A stretch of DNA of 64,000 bases from Lachnospiraceae bacterium. GTDB taxonomy: Bacteria; Bacillota; Clostridia; Lachnospirales; Lachnospiraceae. The DNA lies in NCBI GenBank assembly GCA_022483465.1, contig JAKVNF010000002.1, positions 1 through 64,000 on the forward strand. Direction: 5' to 3'. This document shows positions 38,283-46,599 of this stretch, in pieces (the stretch's first letter is position 1; each line of letters opens with the position of its first letter). The notes under the pieces are model-generated. The model saw nothing but the letters and a program-made list of their open reading frames with translations, was not told the DNA's origin and did not search any database. The position numbers and the translations under genes were made by a program.

Positions 38283-38542
38283 TCTTTCTGTTTTTACCAT
38301 AGCAGGGCGTTTGACTTAGCGCCCGGTTCTTGAAACAGAGGACGAATTGAACCCAGTAAAGTACCGTCAGCTCTGAGCTGACCGGTCAGAGGTTTAGATG
38401 GCTGGCTCCGGAGTAAATACCTGTCCCAAAGCGGCTTGTCTGTGAGTACGACACGAAATACCTCCGTGTGGAAGACCAACATCTTCCCCAACCAGAATCC
38501 CTCGCGTGCGAACCCCCGTGGCTCGCCACGGGGTAAGTCAGG
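38283..38542 (+). ncRNA. Candidate omega RNA (reRNA) scaffold at the TnpB element right end
   Basis: 260 bases with no gene but many short stems: GGGCG...CGCCC near 38305, GGTTC...GAACC, GTCAGCT...AGCTGAC near 38368, GGAAGA...TCTTCC near 38470, and the terminal hairpin 38514-38533. It abuts the element end, so the guide would be the flanking sequence beginning ATCCTGTTCTAC. This is the standard omega RNA arrangement. Confidence 0.55.
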
Positions 38543-39091
38543 ATCCTGTTCTACTACGGCATGCAGTACTCCCGGGAGTCCTTTGAGCGGATCGAGCGGG
38601 AGAGCTTCAAGCGCCTTGCCTTCACAGACCAGCTGACTGGCGCCCCGAACCGCAGCGCCTGCAGCCGGATGTTTCAGTCGATGCGCGACGAGAAGATCAC
38701 GGATTACTGCCTCGTCTTTACCGACGTAAACTTTTTGAAGCACACCAACGACACCTACGGACACGAGCAGGGCGATGCCCTGATCCGGAGCGCGGCAGAG
38801 GCCCTGGGAAAGCACTTTTGCGGCAAGGACTTCTATGGCAGATGGGGCGGAGATGAGTTTATCGCCGTCCACTTCGGCACCCTGGAGGAGACGAATGCGT
38901 GCCTTGTCAGGGTGGAAGAGGAGACGAAGCGCAAAAATGAGGCCCGGGATTACCCGTTTTCGATCTCCCTGTCCTTCGGCGTTGCAGTCAGCACGGGAGA
39001 GCATCCCCTGACCCCGGAGGAGGCAACGCTTGCCGCGGACCGGGTCATGTACGAGAATAAGAAGCAGGCCCATGCCGATCGGAGGAACTGA
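38543..39091 (+). pseudogene. GGDEF half of the split diguanylate cyclase
   Basis: 183 codons continuing the 7TM protein from 28828. They begin with the end of a helix (ILFYYGMQYSRESFERIERE), a signalling coil and a full GGDEF domain: LAFTDQLTGAPNR, then FTDVNFLKHTNDTYGHEQGD and the active-site loop YGRWGGDEFIAV. The inhibitory RxxD site is not evident. In joined form the enzyme would make cyclic di-GMP from two GTP. An internal ATG at 38561 could give a soluble GGDEF fragment, but no good ribosome site is seen. Confidence 0.85.
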
Positions 39092-39140
39092 AAAAGAGAG
39101 AAAACGCTTTCTTTCGCCAAAGAGGAGAGGACATTCGGAT

Positions 39141-41126
39141 ATGTTCAACTCGTTTTACCCCGCGGGGAGATACAATCTCAACTTTGATGTCTGCGCGATG
39201 TTTCTGGCGGGCATTCTCTTTATCTTTTACATCACCCGTCCCCGGGTGTTCCAGGAGAAGCGGACGCGGTGCTTTTTACTTCTCCTGTTCGTCCTGTTTG
39301 TCTCCTCACTGTGCGAGTTCTGCGCTTCGGTCATGTTTAACAGCGGGAGCTACAGCGGCTCTTCTGCGCTGGACGCGGTGCTGACCATCTCCCACACCGC
39401 GCAGGTGCTCCTTCCCTATCTATTGGCGGTCTACCTCCTGGAGGTCCTTGGCTTTTCCCGCCGCATCACAAGGAGAAGGGTTTTGCTCCTCGCCCTGCCG
39501 GAACTTTTCCTTCTGGTCCAGATCATGGCGACCGAGGTCCAGAGCGCGGCGCGAGGCGCAGAGCCCCACGTGACCCAGACCGGGGTGATCCTCTGCATCA
39601 TCTTCTTCAGCGCCGTCATCTGGTTCTACATCGGGATCTGCCTCGTGGTCCTCGTCCGCTCCCGCAGGGCGCTCCTTCGCAGGGAGTACATCTCCATCCT
39701 CATCGTTCTCGTCGCCTTCTGGTGCGCCATGGTGCCGCAGCTGTTTGACCCCTATCTGAAGGCAACCGAATTCCTTGTCTCCCTGTGCATGCTGGGCATC
39801 TTCATCACCCTGGAGAATGACGCCGATCTCTACGACGGCGCCACGGGCCTTCGCACCCGGACTGCCATCTGGCGGGAGTCCCAGGAGATCTTCGACCAGG
39901 AGATCTCCTCGTTTGTGGTCAGCATCAAGCTGGGCAACACGGGCTACCTGTCCATGATGCTGGGCATCCCGGCGATGAAGGAGCTGGACCGGGAGGTGGG
40001 GATCTTCCTGCAGCAGTACGCGGACGATGCGGTGCATGTCTACCGCCTCTCCGACCAGTCCTACGCCATGGTGCTCTTCCAGGGCGACCGGGACCGGGCC
40101 AAAAAGATCGCGGAGGAGATCCTGTCCCGCTTCCAGGCCCAGTGGTGCCTGTTCGGCACCAACGTCCTGGTGCCCGCCCAGGTCTGGATCAGCCGCATCC
40201 CGGATCAGATCCCGGATGAGAAGCACCTGAACGTCTTTCTGGACACCCGGTATGACCCGGCGGTCCCCGCCAATGCCCTGCACCAGTTCGACATGTTGAA
40301 GAGCGAGGCGCGCCGCTCCGAGGTGGAGCTTGCCCTGCAGCGGGCCCTGGATGCGGGAACCCTGACGGTGTACTACCAGCCGATCTACGATACGAAAGAG
40401 GGGAGAATCCACTCCTGCGAGGCGCTCCTTCGCATGCACGACGAGAAGCTCGGCAATGTCTCCCCGGAGGAGTTCATCAAGGTGGCCGAGCAGACGGGCC
40501 TCATTGCCAAGATCGGGGAGTCGGTCTTCGAGAAGGTCTGCGCCTTTCTCGAGAGAGAGCACCCGGAGCAGTACGGCCTCGACTTCGTGGAGGTGAACCT
40601 CTCCACGATCCAGTGCATGGATCCCACCCTGCCGATGCGCTTTCAGCGGATCATGCAGTCCCACGGGGTGAAACCGCAGCAGATCAACCTGGAAATCACC
40701 GAGTCCGCGGTGATCCACGACGAGAAGACCATGCAGGCGCTCCTCTCCACCCTCCAGAAGATCGGCTTTTCCTTTGCCCTGGACGACTTCGGGACCGGAA
40801 ACGCCAACTACACCTATGTGATGAAGTACCCCTTCCGCCTGATCAAGATCGACAAGAGCTTTCTGTGGGGCGCCGAAAAGGACGATGCGGCCCGGGCAAT
40901 CCTCGAGAACATGCTGGAGCTGGTCAGGGGCCTTGGCCGGGAGGCGGTGGTCGAGGGCGTCGAGACGAAGACGCAGCGGGATATGCTGTGCCGGGAACAG
41001 GTCCGCTACCTGCAGGGCTATTACTATTCAAAGCCCATCCCCGAGCCGGATTTCCTGAACTATGTCAAAAACTTTAGCCAGCGCGGCAGTTCGCAGGAGA
41101 CGGATGGCAGTTCCCGGGAATCCTGA
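39141..41126 (+). CDS. Membrane EAL-domain cyclic di-GMP phosphodiesterase with degenerate GGDEF
   Basis: A 661-residue protein. Residues 1-230 have about seven membrane helices (NLNFDVCAMFLAGILFIFYI onward). About 235-395 is a GGDEF-like domain without the GGDEF motif, so not a cyclase. About 400-640 is an EAL domain with SCEALLRMHD, VEVNLSTIQ, INLEITES, LDDFGTGNANY and VVEGVET, all residues needed for phosphodiesterase activity. ATG 39141 follows AGAGGAGAGG. It is the next gene after the broken cyclase, so the two would have formed an opposing make/break pair; now only the degrading partner is intact. Confidence 0.88.
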   Translation: MFNSFYPAGRYNLNFDVCAMFLAGILFIFYITRPRVFQEKRTRCFLLLLFVLFVSSLCEFCASVMFNSGSYSGSSALDAVLTISHTAQVLLPYLLAVYLLEVLGFSRRITRRRVLLLALPELFLLVQIMATEVQSAARGAEPHVTQTGVILCIIFFSAVIWFYIGICLVVLVRSRRALLRREYISILIVLVAFWCAMVPQLFDPYLKATEFLVSLCMLGIFITLENDADLYDGATGLRTRTAIWRESQEIFDQEISSFVVSIKLGNTGYLSMMLGIPAMKELDREVGIFLQQYADDAVHVYRLSDQSYAMVLFQGDRDRAKKIAEEILSRFQAQWCLFGTNVLVPAQVWISRIPDQIPDEKHLNVFLDTRYDPAVPANALHQFDMLKSEARRSEVELALQRALDAGTLTVYYQPIYDTKEGRIHSCEALLRMHDEKLGNVSPEEFIKVAEQTGLIAKIGESVFEKVCAFLEREHPEQYGLDFVEVNLSTIQCMDPTLPMRFQRIMQSHGVKPQQINLEITESAVIHDEKTMQALLSTLQKIGFSFALDDFGTGNANYTYVMKYPFRLIKIDKSFLWGAEKDDAARAILENMLELVRGLGREAVVEGVETKTQRDMLCREQVRYLQGYYYSKPIPEPDFLNYVKNFSQRGSSQETDGSSRES

Positions 41127-41184
41127 AGGAAAACCTCTTTGGCGGATCTGCGCGCGGAAAGATCGGAAAGGAAGGCAGATATCG

Positions 41185-42057
41185 ATGAGAGAGAATGCAA
41201 TGCACAGACAAAAAAAGATTTGGAAGGTGACGGCTGCGGTGCTTTCCGTGGCAGTGATCCTTGCGGCCGGCATCCCGGCGCAGGCAGCATCTTCTGACAC
41301 GGCGGCCTATACTGATGCGGTGAACCGTGCCATCATCCAGAGCACCACCTATGACATGATCAGTTTCGAGGAGCTTCTCGACATGAGCCTCTCCGGAAAG
41401 CACTTTGTGGGGCGCGGTCAGGACAAGGCCGCGCGTGAGGACACCTTTGCGTATGATGCCGACGGCAATTTGACCGAGCTCCATCACCCCTATTCGGTTG
41501 CGGACATCAGCTATGACGAAAACGGCATTCCGGATTTGTACAACATCCGGTTCAGCAAGCTCAGTTCCGCGGGAATGCCAGAGATCAACAGCTTTGAGGA
41601 CACACCGGAGCCGTTTCCCTACGCCCTGCAGTACGATGCCTCCGGCAGGCTGATCGCCGGAATCTGTAAGAGCGATGACAGCGCTGGCTCCTGTATGGTG
41701 AACCAGTACCAGGTGGAGTATGACGATCTTGGCAGGATCACGGCGGTGTACTGCAATCTGGAGGATGGCACCTATCAGGATGTAACCACGTATACATACA
41801 ACAGCAAAAATCAGGTGGCACAGACCAACACCCTCTCCTCCGGCAAGCTGAAATGGACGATCCTCTACCGGTACAACCGATACGGAGAACCGCTCAAAGA
41901 GACCGGAACCGGATTCACCTACGACGTGGATGGCAATCTGGATGGTTCCGGCACATTTGCGATCGTGTATTCGTTTTCGCAGGACGGCGCGCTCAAGAAA
42001 GAGACCCGTCAGGACGGTGATGCCGACAGCTTTGTGGCGGCGTACTACCGGTACTGA
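41185..42057 (+). CDS. Secreted YD/RHS-like repeat protein
   Basis: A 290-residue protein with a signal peptide (KKIWKVTAAVLSVAVILAAGIPAQAASS, split by the signal-peptidase site after AQA near residue 35). The mature part holds YD-type repeats: FAYDADGNLTELH, YDENGIPDLYN, YDASGRLIAG, YDDLGRITAVY, YDVDGNLDG. These repeats form beta shells that bind ligands. ATG 41185 is chosen because the signal peptide starts there. It lies downstream of the EAL gene, possibly co-transcribed, and ends before a strong terminator. Function unknown. Confidence 0.75.
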   Translation: MRENAMHRQKKIWKVTAAVLSVAVILAAGIPAQAASSDTAAYTDAVNRAIIQSTTYDMISFEELLDMSLSGKHFVGRGQDKAAREDTFAYDADGNLTELHHPYSVADISYDENGIPDLYNIRFSKLSSAGMPEINSFEDTPEPFPYALQYDASGRLIAGICKSDDSAGSCMVNQYQVEYDDLGRITAVYCNLEDGTYQDVTTYTYNSKNQVAQTNTLSSGKLKWTILYRYNRYGEPLKETGTGFTYDVDGNLDGSGTFAIVYSFSQDGALKKETRQDGDADSFVAAYYRY

Positions 42058-42080
42058 TAGAAACCCGAAAAGCACGTTGA

Positions 42081-42118
42081 AAAAGCCGTTTGGCATCACA
42101 TGATGCCAGACGGCTTTT
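42081..42118. terminator. Strong bidirectional terminator
   Basis: AAAAGCCGT, two mismatched bases, GGCATCA pair with TGATGCC, two bases, ACGGCTTTT. The A-run and T-run serve transcription from both sides, ending the secreted protein gene and the convergent XRE-HD gene. Confidence 0.85.
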
Positions 42119-42172
42119 GCCTTCTTCTGAATCATTTTTGGAAAATCCACGGCACGGGAGAGCAGATTGTGC

Positions 42173-43006
42173 TCAGCCGCCAATCAGCATCGCCTTGATG
42201 GACTCGATAAGGCTCAGGATCTGATACTTGATCACGAATACCGCGTCGTTGTACTCGAGGTACTCGTTTTTGATGTGCTCCAGGAGCGGATAGACGTACT
42301 GCTCGGTCTCCCGGATGTACTCGATGAGCTTTTCCCGGGAGAAGCACTGGGCCATGGTGGAGACGTTATTGCACCGGTCCAGGGCCTTGACGATGGAGGC
42401 GCAGGGATCGGTCATGATCCCGTCATAGTACTCCTTGGTGGGCTGCCCCTCGTGCTTGGTCAGAAGTGCCACCGAGTGGCGGATGTTCTCCGGGAAGGGG
42501 AGATCGTTCGGGGCGATTCCGCAGTCCTCGCACACGTCGTGGAGCATCGCGGTGGCGAGCACCTGGTCATCCCGGATTCCCAGGGCGTGGGCGTGACAGG
42601 CCATCATCAGGGGATGGACGATGTAGGGGACGGCAGGGGAGTTGTTGTCGAACTTGCTGGGCTTTCGGTTTTCCCCCTGGTGCATGTCCCTGGCGTAGGC
42701 GAGGGCCTTGTAGGCATTGGGCAGGTTTTCCGCCTGGGCGAGAGTCCGCATCCTGGTGTACATGTGGATGTCGGAGAACATCTGATCCCGGGTGGTCCAG
42801 TCCGGTGCCTCTTTGGTGGTGATGAACTCGGTGATCGGCTGCTGCAGGGCATCGGCGAGGCGGACCAGGGACTGCCGGTCGGGGCGCTCCGCGCCGCTCT
42901 CCCAGGCCCGTTCCGTCTCCACTGTGACAAATACCTCTTCGGCAAGTCCCTCCTGTGTCATCCCCAGCTCCCTCCGCCTTGTACTGATCCTGACTCCCAG
43001 CTCCAT
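42173..43006 (-). CDS. XRE-type HTH fused to an HD (RelA/SpoT hydrolase-like) domain
   Basis: A 277-residue protein. Residues 1-65 are a Cro/XRE helix-turn-helix (LGVRISTRRRELGMTQEGLA, VFVTVETERAWESG). Residues about 95-260 are an HD phosphohydrolase with YARDMHQGENRKPS, PYIVHPLMMACHA (H), LATAMLHDVCEDCG (HD) and a later D in VKALDRCNNVST, a pattern like the (p)ppGpp-hydrolase domain of SpoT and small alarmone hydrolases. ATG 43006 has GGAGGG 8 bases upstream. The fusion suggests a regulator sensing or removing a nucleotide signal. It could instead bind without hydrolysis. Confidence 0.75.
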   Translation of the reverse strand: MELGVRISTRRRELGMTQEGLAEEVFVTVETERAWESGAERPDRQSLVRLADALQQPITEFITTKEAPDWTTRDQMFSDIHMYTRMRTLAQAENLPNAYKALAYARDMHQGENRKPSKFDNNSPAVPYIVHPLMMACHAHALGIRDDQVLATAMLHDVCEDCGIAPNDLPFPENIRHSVALLTKHEGQPTKEYYDGIMTDPCASIVKALDRCNNVSTMAQCFSREKLIEYIRETEQYVYPLLEHIKNEYLEYNDAVFVIKYQILSLIESIKAMLIGG

Positions 43007-43237
43007 CACGTCTGCCCTCCGTGCAGGTTTTCCATTGTCTTCCCCCTGTTGCCAATATACCACGGCCGGCCGAAAAAGAGTATCCCGGCTTGCCCGGAGA
43101 AGCCAGGTACTGCCTGGCTTCTGATCGGAAACTGTATGAACAATCTATGAACGCCCTGTCCGGAATTGTTCAAAAGCGTGTCACAGCCCTGCAACATTCT
43201 TTCGGTATCCTGAGAAGTATCAGAAAGAGGGTGCAGC

Positions 43238-44494
43238 ATGAGTCGGCTGGTGATCACAAAGAGCACAGAACGGACCATCCGGGAAGGCAGGGAGAGAAAT
43301 CTCCCCGCCCTGGGGTCCCTTGCGCTCGCGGCCTTGCTGGCCCTGTCCCTGACCCTGGGCGTTCTCCTTCCCACCACCGATGTGCCGGATCAGACAAGCG
43401 ACACCGGCAAGTACACCCAGACCCATGCAGTGGAGCAGTACGCCGCCATCAACCTCGGCATCCGCATGACCTACTTTGATGGCAACGCGGTGCCGATGGA
43501 CGGCTATTCCGAGGAGGCGGACTTCTGCATTCCGGGCCTTGCCGCGTCGGAGCACATGATCCCCCAGGGGATCGCCCTCTGGGAGGAGGAAAATCTCCTT
43601 CTGATCTCCGCCTACGACATCCACCACGAGGACGCCAGTGTCCTCTACCTGCTGGATGCCACCACCGGAGAGCTGACTGCCACCCTGTCCCTGGCGGATC
43701 CCGAGGGCAAGCCCTTTCGGGGCCATGTGGGCGGGATTGCCGTCTCCGAAAACAACCTGTACTTAACAAGCGGTGCGGGCCGCATCGGGTACCTGCCGCT
43801 TCCGGAGATTCTGGAGGCAAAGGCCTCCTTCCCCGGGGATGCCTGGCCGGAAGGGTCTGAGGCCGTGGTGCAGATCCAGGGGGAGAAGGACCTCTCCGAT
43901 TACCTTGGCGGTGCCGCCACCGCCTATGTCTCGGTGCGGGACGGGATGCTCATGACCGGGAACTTCTACCACAAGAGCTCCGCCTTTGATACCCCCGCCG
44001 ATCCGGATTCCGGGACAAAGTCCCTGCTCCTTGGCTATGCGCTCTCCGGCAGGGAGAGCAAGACGGAGTGGGAGAGCGTCCTCTTAGCAGCGGCCCCCGC
44101 CATTGCCGTCGCCTTCCCGAAGGACGTCGACCGCATCCAGGACAGCGTCATCGCCGGGGATCGGATCTACGTCAGCTCCTCCTACGGAAGGACGAAGGAG
44201 AGCACCTTCCTTGCGGGGACCCTCAAGGAGACAGATCCCATCGGGGCAAAGTATGCAGGCACCCGCTGCTACACGGTGGAGAAGGACTCCGAGATGCGGC
44301 TCTCTGCCATGCCGATGCTCGAGGGCTTTTGCCTGCGGCAGGTAAAAGATGATGCCGGGAACGAGAGCACGGAGGCGCTCCTCATCACCGAGTCCGGCAG
44401 CGCCCACTACCAGAAGGCGGACGAGAAGAACCGCGTCAACGCAAGTCCCACGGACACCGTGTGGCGCCTGCCCCTGGAGACGGCCTTCTCCTGA
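43238..44494 (+). CDS. Membrane-anchored extracellular protein, probable beta-propeller
   Basis: A 418-residue protein with one N-terminal membrane helix (LGSLALAALLALSLTLGVLL, about residues 26-45). The outside part has repeated strand patterns (GIALWEEENLLLISAYD, VLYLLDATTGELTATLSL, GGIAVSENNLYLTSG, SVIAGDRIYVSSSYG) like NHL/SMP-type propellers. No catalytic residues are evident. A terminator follows. I do not recognise a named family; surface sensing or binding is possible. Confidence 0.65.
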   Translation: MSRLVITKSTERTIREGRERNLPALGSLALAALLALSLTLGVLLPTTDVPDQTSDTGKYTQTHAVEQYAAINLGIRMTYFDGNAVPMDGYSEEADFCIPGLAASEHMIPQGIALWEEENLLLISAYDIHHEDASVLYLLDATTGELTATLSLADPEGKPFRGHVGGIAVSENNLYLTSGAGRIGYLPLPEILEAKASFPGDAWPEGSEAVVQIQGEKDLSDYLGGAATAYVSVRDGMLMTGNFYHKSSAFDTPADPDSGTKSLLLGYALSGRESKTEWESVLLAAAPAIAVAFPKDVDRIQDSVIAGDRIYVSSSYGRTKESTFLAGTLKETDPIGAKYAGTRCYTVEKDSEMRLSAMPMLEGFCLRQVKDDAGNESTEALLITESGSAHYQKADEKNRVNASPTDTVWRLPLETAFS

Positions 44495-44525
44495 GACAGA
44501 GGAGATACCAAAGACATGAAGATTT

Positions 44526-44560
44526 GAGAGGGAGCTGCCGGCTGGCAGCTCCCTCTCTTG
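44526..44560 (+). terminator. Intrinsic terminator, 14-bp perfect stem
   Basis: GAGAGGGAGCTGCC (44526-44539) pairs with GGCAGCTCCCTCTC (44544-44557) across a 4-base loop. It lies 31 bases after the propeller-like gene. There is only a short T-tract. Confidence 0.75.
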
Positions 44561-44676
44561 GTGTCCTGCAAAGCGTCTTTGCCGGAATTTTGCTTTTCTT
44601 GGGGACGGCGGTGTATTACGATACCCTTTGGCGGGGTCGGCAGGTCCGATCCCGGGTGTGAGATGAGGAGGAGAGC

Positions 44677-45291
44677 ATGCAGGCAAGAGGGGCAGGAGAG
44701 CAGATCGAGGGAAGGCGGCCGGACCGGCGGGTGGTGCGCACCAAGACGGCCATCCGGGAGGCGCTGAAGACCCTCCTGTCCAGAAAGAAGATGGACGAGA
44801 TCACGGTGACCGAGCTTGCCGAGTCCGCCGGGGTCAACCGAAAGACCTTCTACAACTACTACAGCGGGGTCTATGCGGTGATGGACGAGATCGAGGACGA
44901 GATCGCAGGGAACCTGCGCAAGGCCTTTGAGAACGTGAACTTCCAGACCCTGATCCGGGATCCGGATGAGGCCTTTCACCGGCTGGACGTCTGGATCATG
45001 AGCGACGAGAAGTTCTACGAGAAGGTCATGACCCTGGAGAGCCAGTACAGCCTGCGGCAGAAGATCCTGAACACCTTGAAGGACACCATGTGGAAGGCCC
45101 TCTCCCCCCACTTTCGGAGCGACCAGCAGCTGGCCCTGGAGGTCGCCATCGAGTACGGCATCTCCGGGATTTTGGAAGTGTACCGCAAGTGGTTTCTCAC
45201 CGGGAAGAAGACGGACCTTGCCACGATTACCGACTACATCAGCATGGTGACCTTAAACGGGATCCTGGGCCTTGCGAAGGAGTACAGATGA
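44677..45291 (+). CDS. TetR/AcrR-family transcriptional regulator
   Basis: A 204-residue protein with an N-terminal TetR HTH (TKTAIREALKTLLSRKKMDE then ITVTELAESAGVNRKTFYNYY, about residues 22-65) and an all-helical ligand domain with the C-terminal TetR_C-like ITDYISMVTLNGILG. GAGGAGGA precedes the ATG. It overlaps or directly precedes the next gene, so it may regulate the small operon of 45327 and 45837. Ligand unknown. Confidence 0.85.
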   Translation: MQARGAGEQIEGRRPDRRVVRTKTAIREALKTLLSRKKMDEITVTELAESAGVNRKTFYNYYSGVYAVMDEIEDEIAGNLRKAFENVNFQTLIRDPDEAFHRLDVWIMSDEKFYEKVMTLESQYSLRQKILNTLKDTMWKALSPHFRSDQQLALEVAIEYGISGILEVYRKWFLTGKKTDLATITDYISMVTLNGILGLAKEYR

Positions 45292-45326
45292 GAGAAGATA
45301 CCGAGAATTCAAAGAAGGAGGGCGGA

Positions 45327-45818
45327 ATGGAACAGGCTGCGCCTCAAAACCCCTACCGGGCGGTCTACGAGGGGTATTTCATCAAGCGCCTGCGGCGGGC
45401 GGATCTGGCCGCCCTGGAGGACCTATTTGAGGATGGGAACGAAGCTCTGTTCCTACTTTTAGAAGCAAAAGTTGTGGTCGGGATCTTCGACTGCCGGGGC
45501 CGCGCCTGTAAGCTCAGCCTCTACGACCCTGCTTCTCCCCTTGCCGCGGTGGGGGCGATCCTGGAGGATGGGAAGTTTGGCTTTTGTGTGCGGGAGGTGT
45601 ACAAAAATGAGGAGCCCACAGACCTCCGCTTCGGGGAGGTGCTGCGCTTTGTCTGTGAGCGGAATCTCTTCCAGAGCGGGCGGGGAGGGAACCTTCCCTC
45701 GGATGAGGAGGCCTTTTCGACGGATGCGGCGGCGCGCGCCCGGGCGATCCGGGGGCTCACCGCGATCATTGCGACCCACGACTTTGTGGAGCGGGTGGGC
45801 ACCCACTACGAGGACTGA
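45327..45818 (+). CDS. Hypothetical protein (163 residues) downstream of TetR
   Basis: ATG 45327 is chosen for AAGGAGGG; an alternative ATG at 45288 overlaps the TetR stop. The protein has no signal peptide or membrane segment. Its middle (KVVVGIFDCRGRACKLSLYD) looks like a beta sheet and its end (ARAIRGLTAIIATHDFVERV) a helix. It is 18 bases before the HD hydrolase gene, so probably in the same operon. I do not recognise the family. Confidence 0.6.
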   Translation: MEQAAPQNPYRAVYEGYFIKRLRRADLAALEDLFEDGNEALFLLLEAKVVVGIFDCRGRACKLSLYDPASPLAAVGAILEDGKFGFCVREVYKNEEPTDLRFGEVLRFVCERNLFQSGRGGNLPSDEEAFSTDAAARARAIRGLTAIIATHDFVERVGTHYED

Positions 45819-45836
45819 CGAAGAAGGACGAATACG

Positions 45837-46487
45837 ATGGACGAGAATACGAAAATGACAAAGGAACCTGAGGATCCGGAGCGGCTTGCAAGGCAGCTCC
45901 GCTTTATTCTGGAGGTGGACAAGGAGAAGAACATCCTGCGGCAGACCCACCTTTCCGGCCACGGAAGGCGGGAGGACGACGCGGAGCACGCCTGGCACAT
46001 GGCCCTCATGTGCTGGCTCCTCAGGGAGTACGCCAACGGCCCGATCGACACGGGAAAGGCCATGCTGATGTGCCTCGTTCACGACCTCGTGGAGATCGAC
46101 GCGGGGGACACCTACGCCTACGATGAGGAGGGGAAAAAGACCCAGCATACGAGAGAGGAGAAGGCGGCGGACCGGATCTTCGGCCTTCTTCCCAAGGACC
46201 AGGCGGATGCCCTCCGGGGCCTCTTTGAGGAGTTTGAGCGGGATGACACGATGGAGGCCCACTTTGCCCACGCGATGGATAACTTCCAGCCCCTTCTTCT
46301 CAACAACGCCAACGGCGGCGCCGACTGGAAGGCCCACGGGGTGACAAGGGACCAGGTGAACGGTCGCCAGTACAAGACCGAGGCGGGGTCGGAAGTCCTC
46401 TTTGCCAAGACAAAGGAGATCCTGGATGCCAACGAGGCGGCCGGGTGCTTTCGGAAGGAGAGCAAAGAGGACGAAAAGAGGCCGTAA
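45837..46487 (+). CDS. HD-domain phosphohydrolase (YfbR/HD_3-like)
   Basis: A 216-residue protein. The metal-binding HD residues are EDDAEHAWHMALM (H), LMCLVHDLVEIDAGD (HD) and HAMDNFQPLLLN (D), the pattern of YfbR-type 5'-nucleotidases and related HD_3 hydrolases. It would dephosphorylate a nucleotide or similar small molecule with a divalent metal. It is followed, after 112 bases, by mtnA and deoD, suggesting nucleotide salvage, but substrate is not settled by sequence. Confidence 0.8.
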   Translation: MDENTKMTKEPEDPERLARQLRFILEVDKEKNILRQTHLSGHGRREDDAEHAWHMALMCWLLREYANGPIDTGKAMLMCLVHDLVEIDAGDTYAYDEEGKKTQHTREEKAADRIFGLLPKDQADALRGLFEEFERDDTMEAHFAHAMDNFQPLLLNNANGGADWKAHGVTRDQVNGRQYKTEAGSEVLFAKTKEILDANEAAGCFRKESKEDEKRP

Positions 46488-46599
46488 ACAGGGGATCCGA
46501 AACTGTCCGTTTCCTTTCGCCCGGCCATGGGCTAAAATACGGACGGAGGCGGTCACGGATCGTGCCCGCGCCCAATCTTGAGAAAGCAGAGGAAGGAAA

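Larger units (their letters stand above)
28828..38542 (+). mobile_element. TnpB-like (IS605-related) element, itself carrying IS1595, IS110 and IS66
   Basis: The element splits the diguanylate cyclase gene with no target duplication, as IS200/IS605-type elements do. Left of it the host reads ...CCGTGAC, right of it ATCCTGTTC. Both ends carry GC-rich hairpins of the same design: CCGGGGCTTGCCCCGG followed by TAAG on the left (28855-28874), CCCCGTGGCTCGCCACGGGG followed by TAAG on the right (38514-38537). It encodes a TnpB-like protein but no Y1 transposase, so it would need one in trans. About 7.6 kb of its 9.7 kb is later insertions. Boundaries are uncertain by 1-2 bases. Confidence 0.7.

Noticed and set aside
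39420-40718. A 432-codon minus-strand frame opposite the EAL gene
   Set aside because: All EAL signature motifs are on the plus strand; the antisense is composition-driven.
43021-43479. A possible plus-strand gene overlapping the start of 43238
   Set aside because: The frame at 43238 gives a proper membrane anchor and continues 418 codons; the alternative is a short composition-driven overlap.
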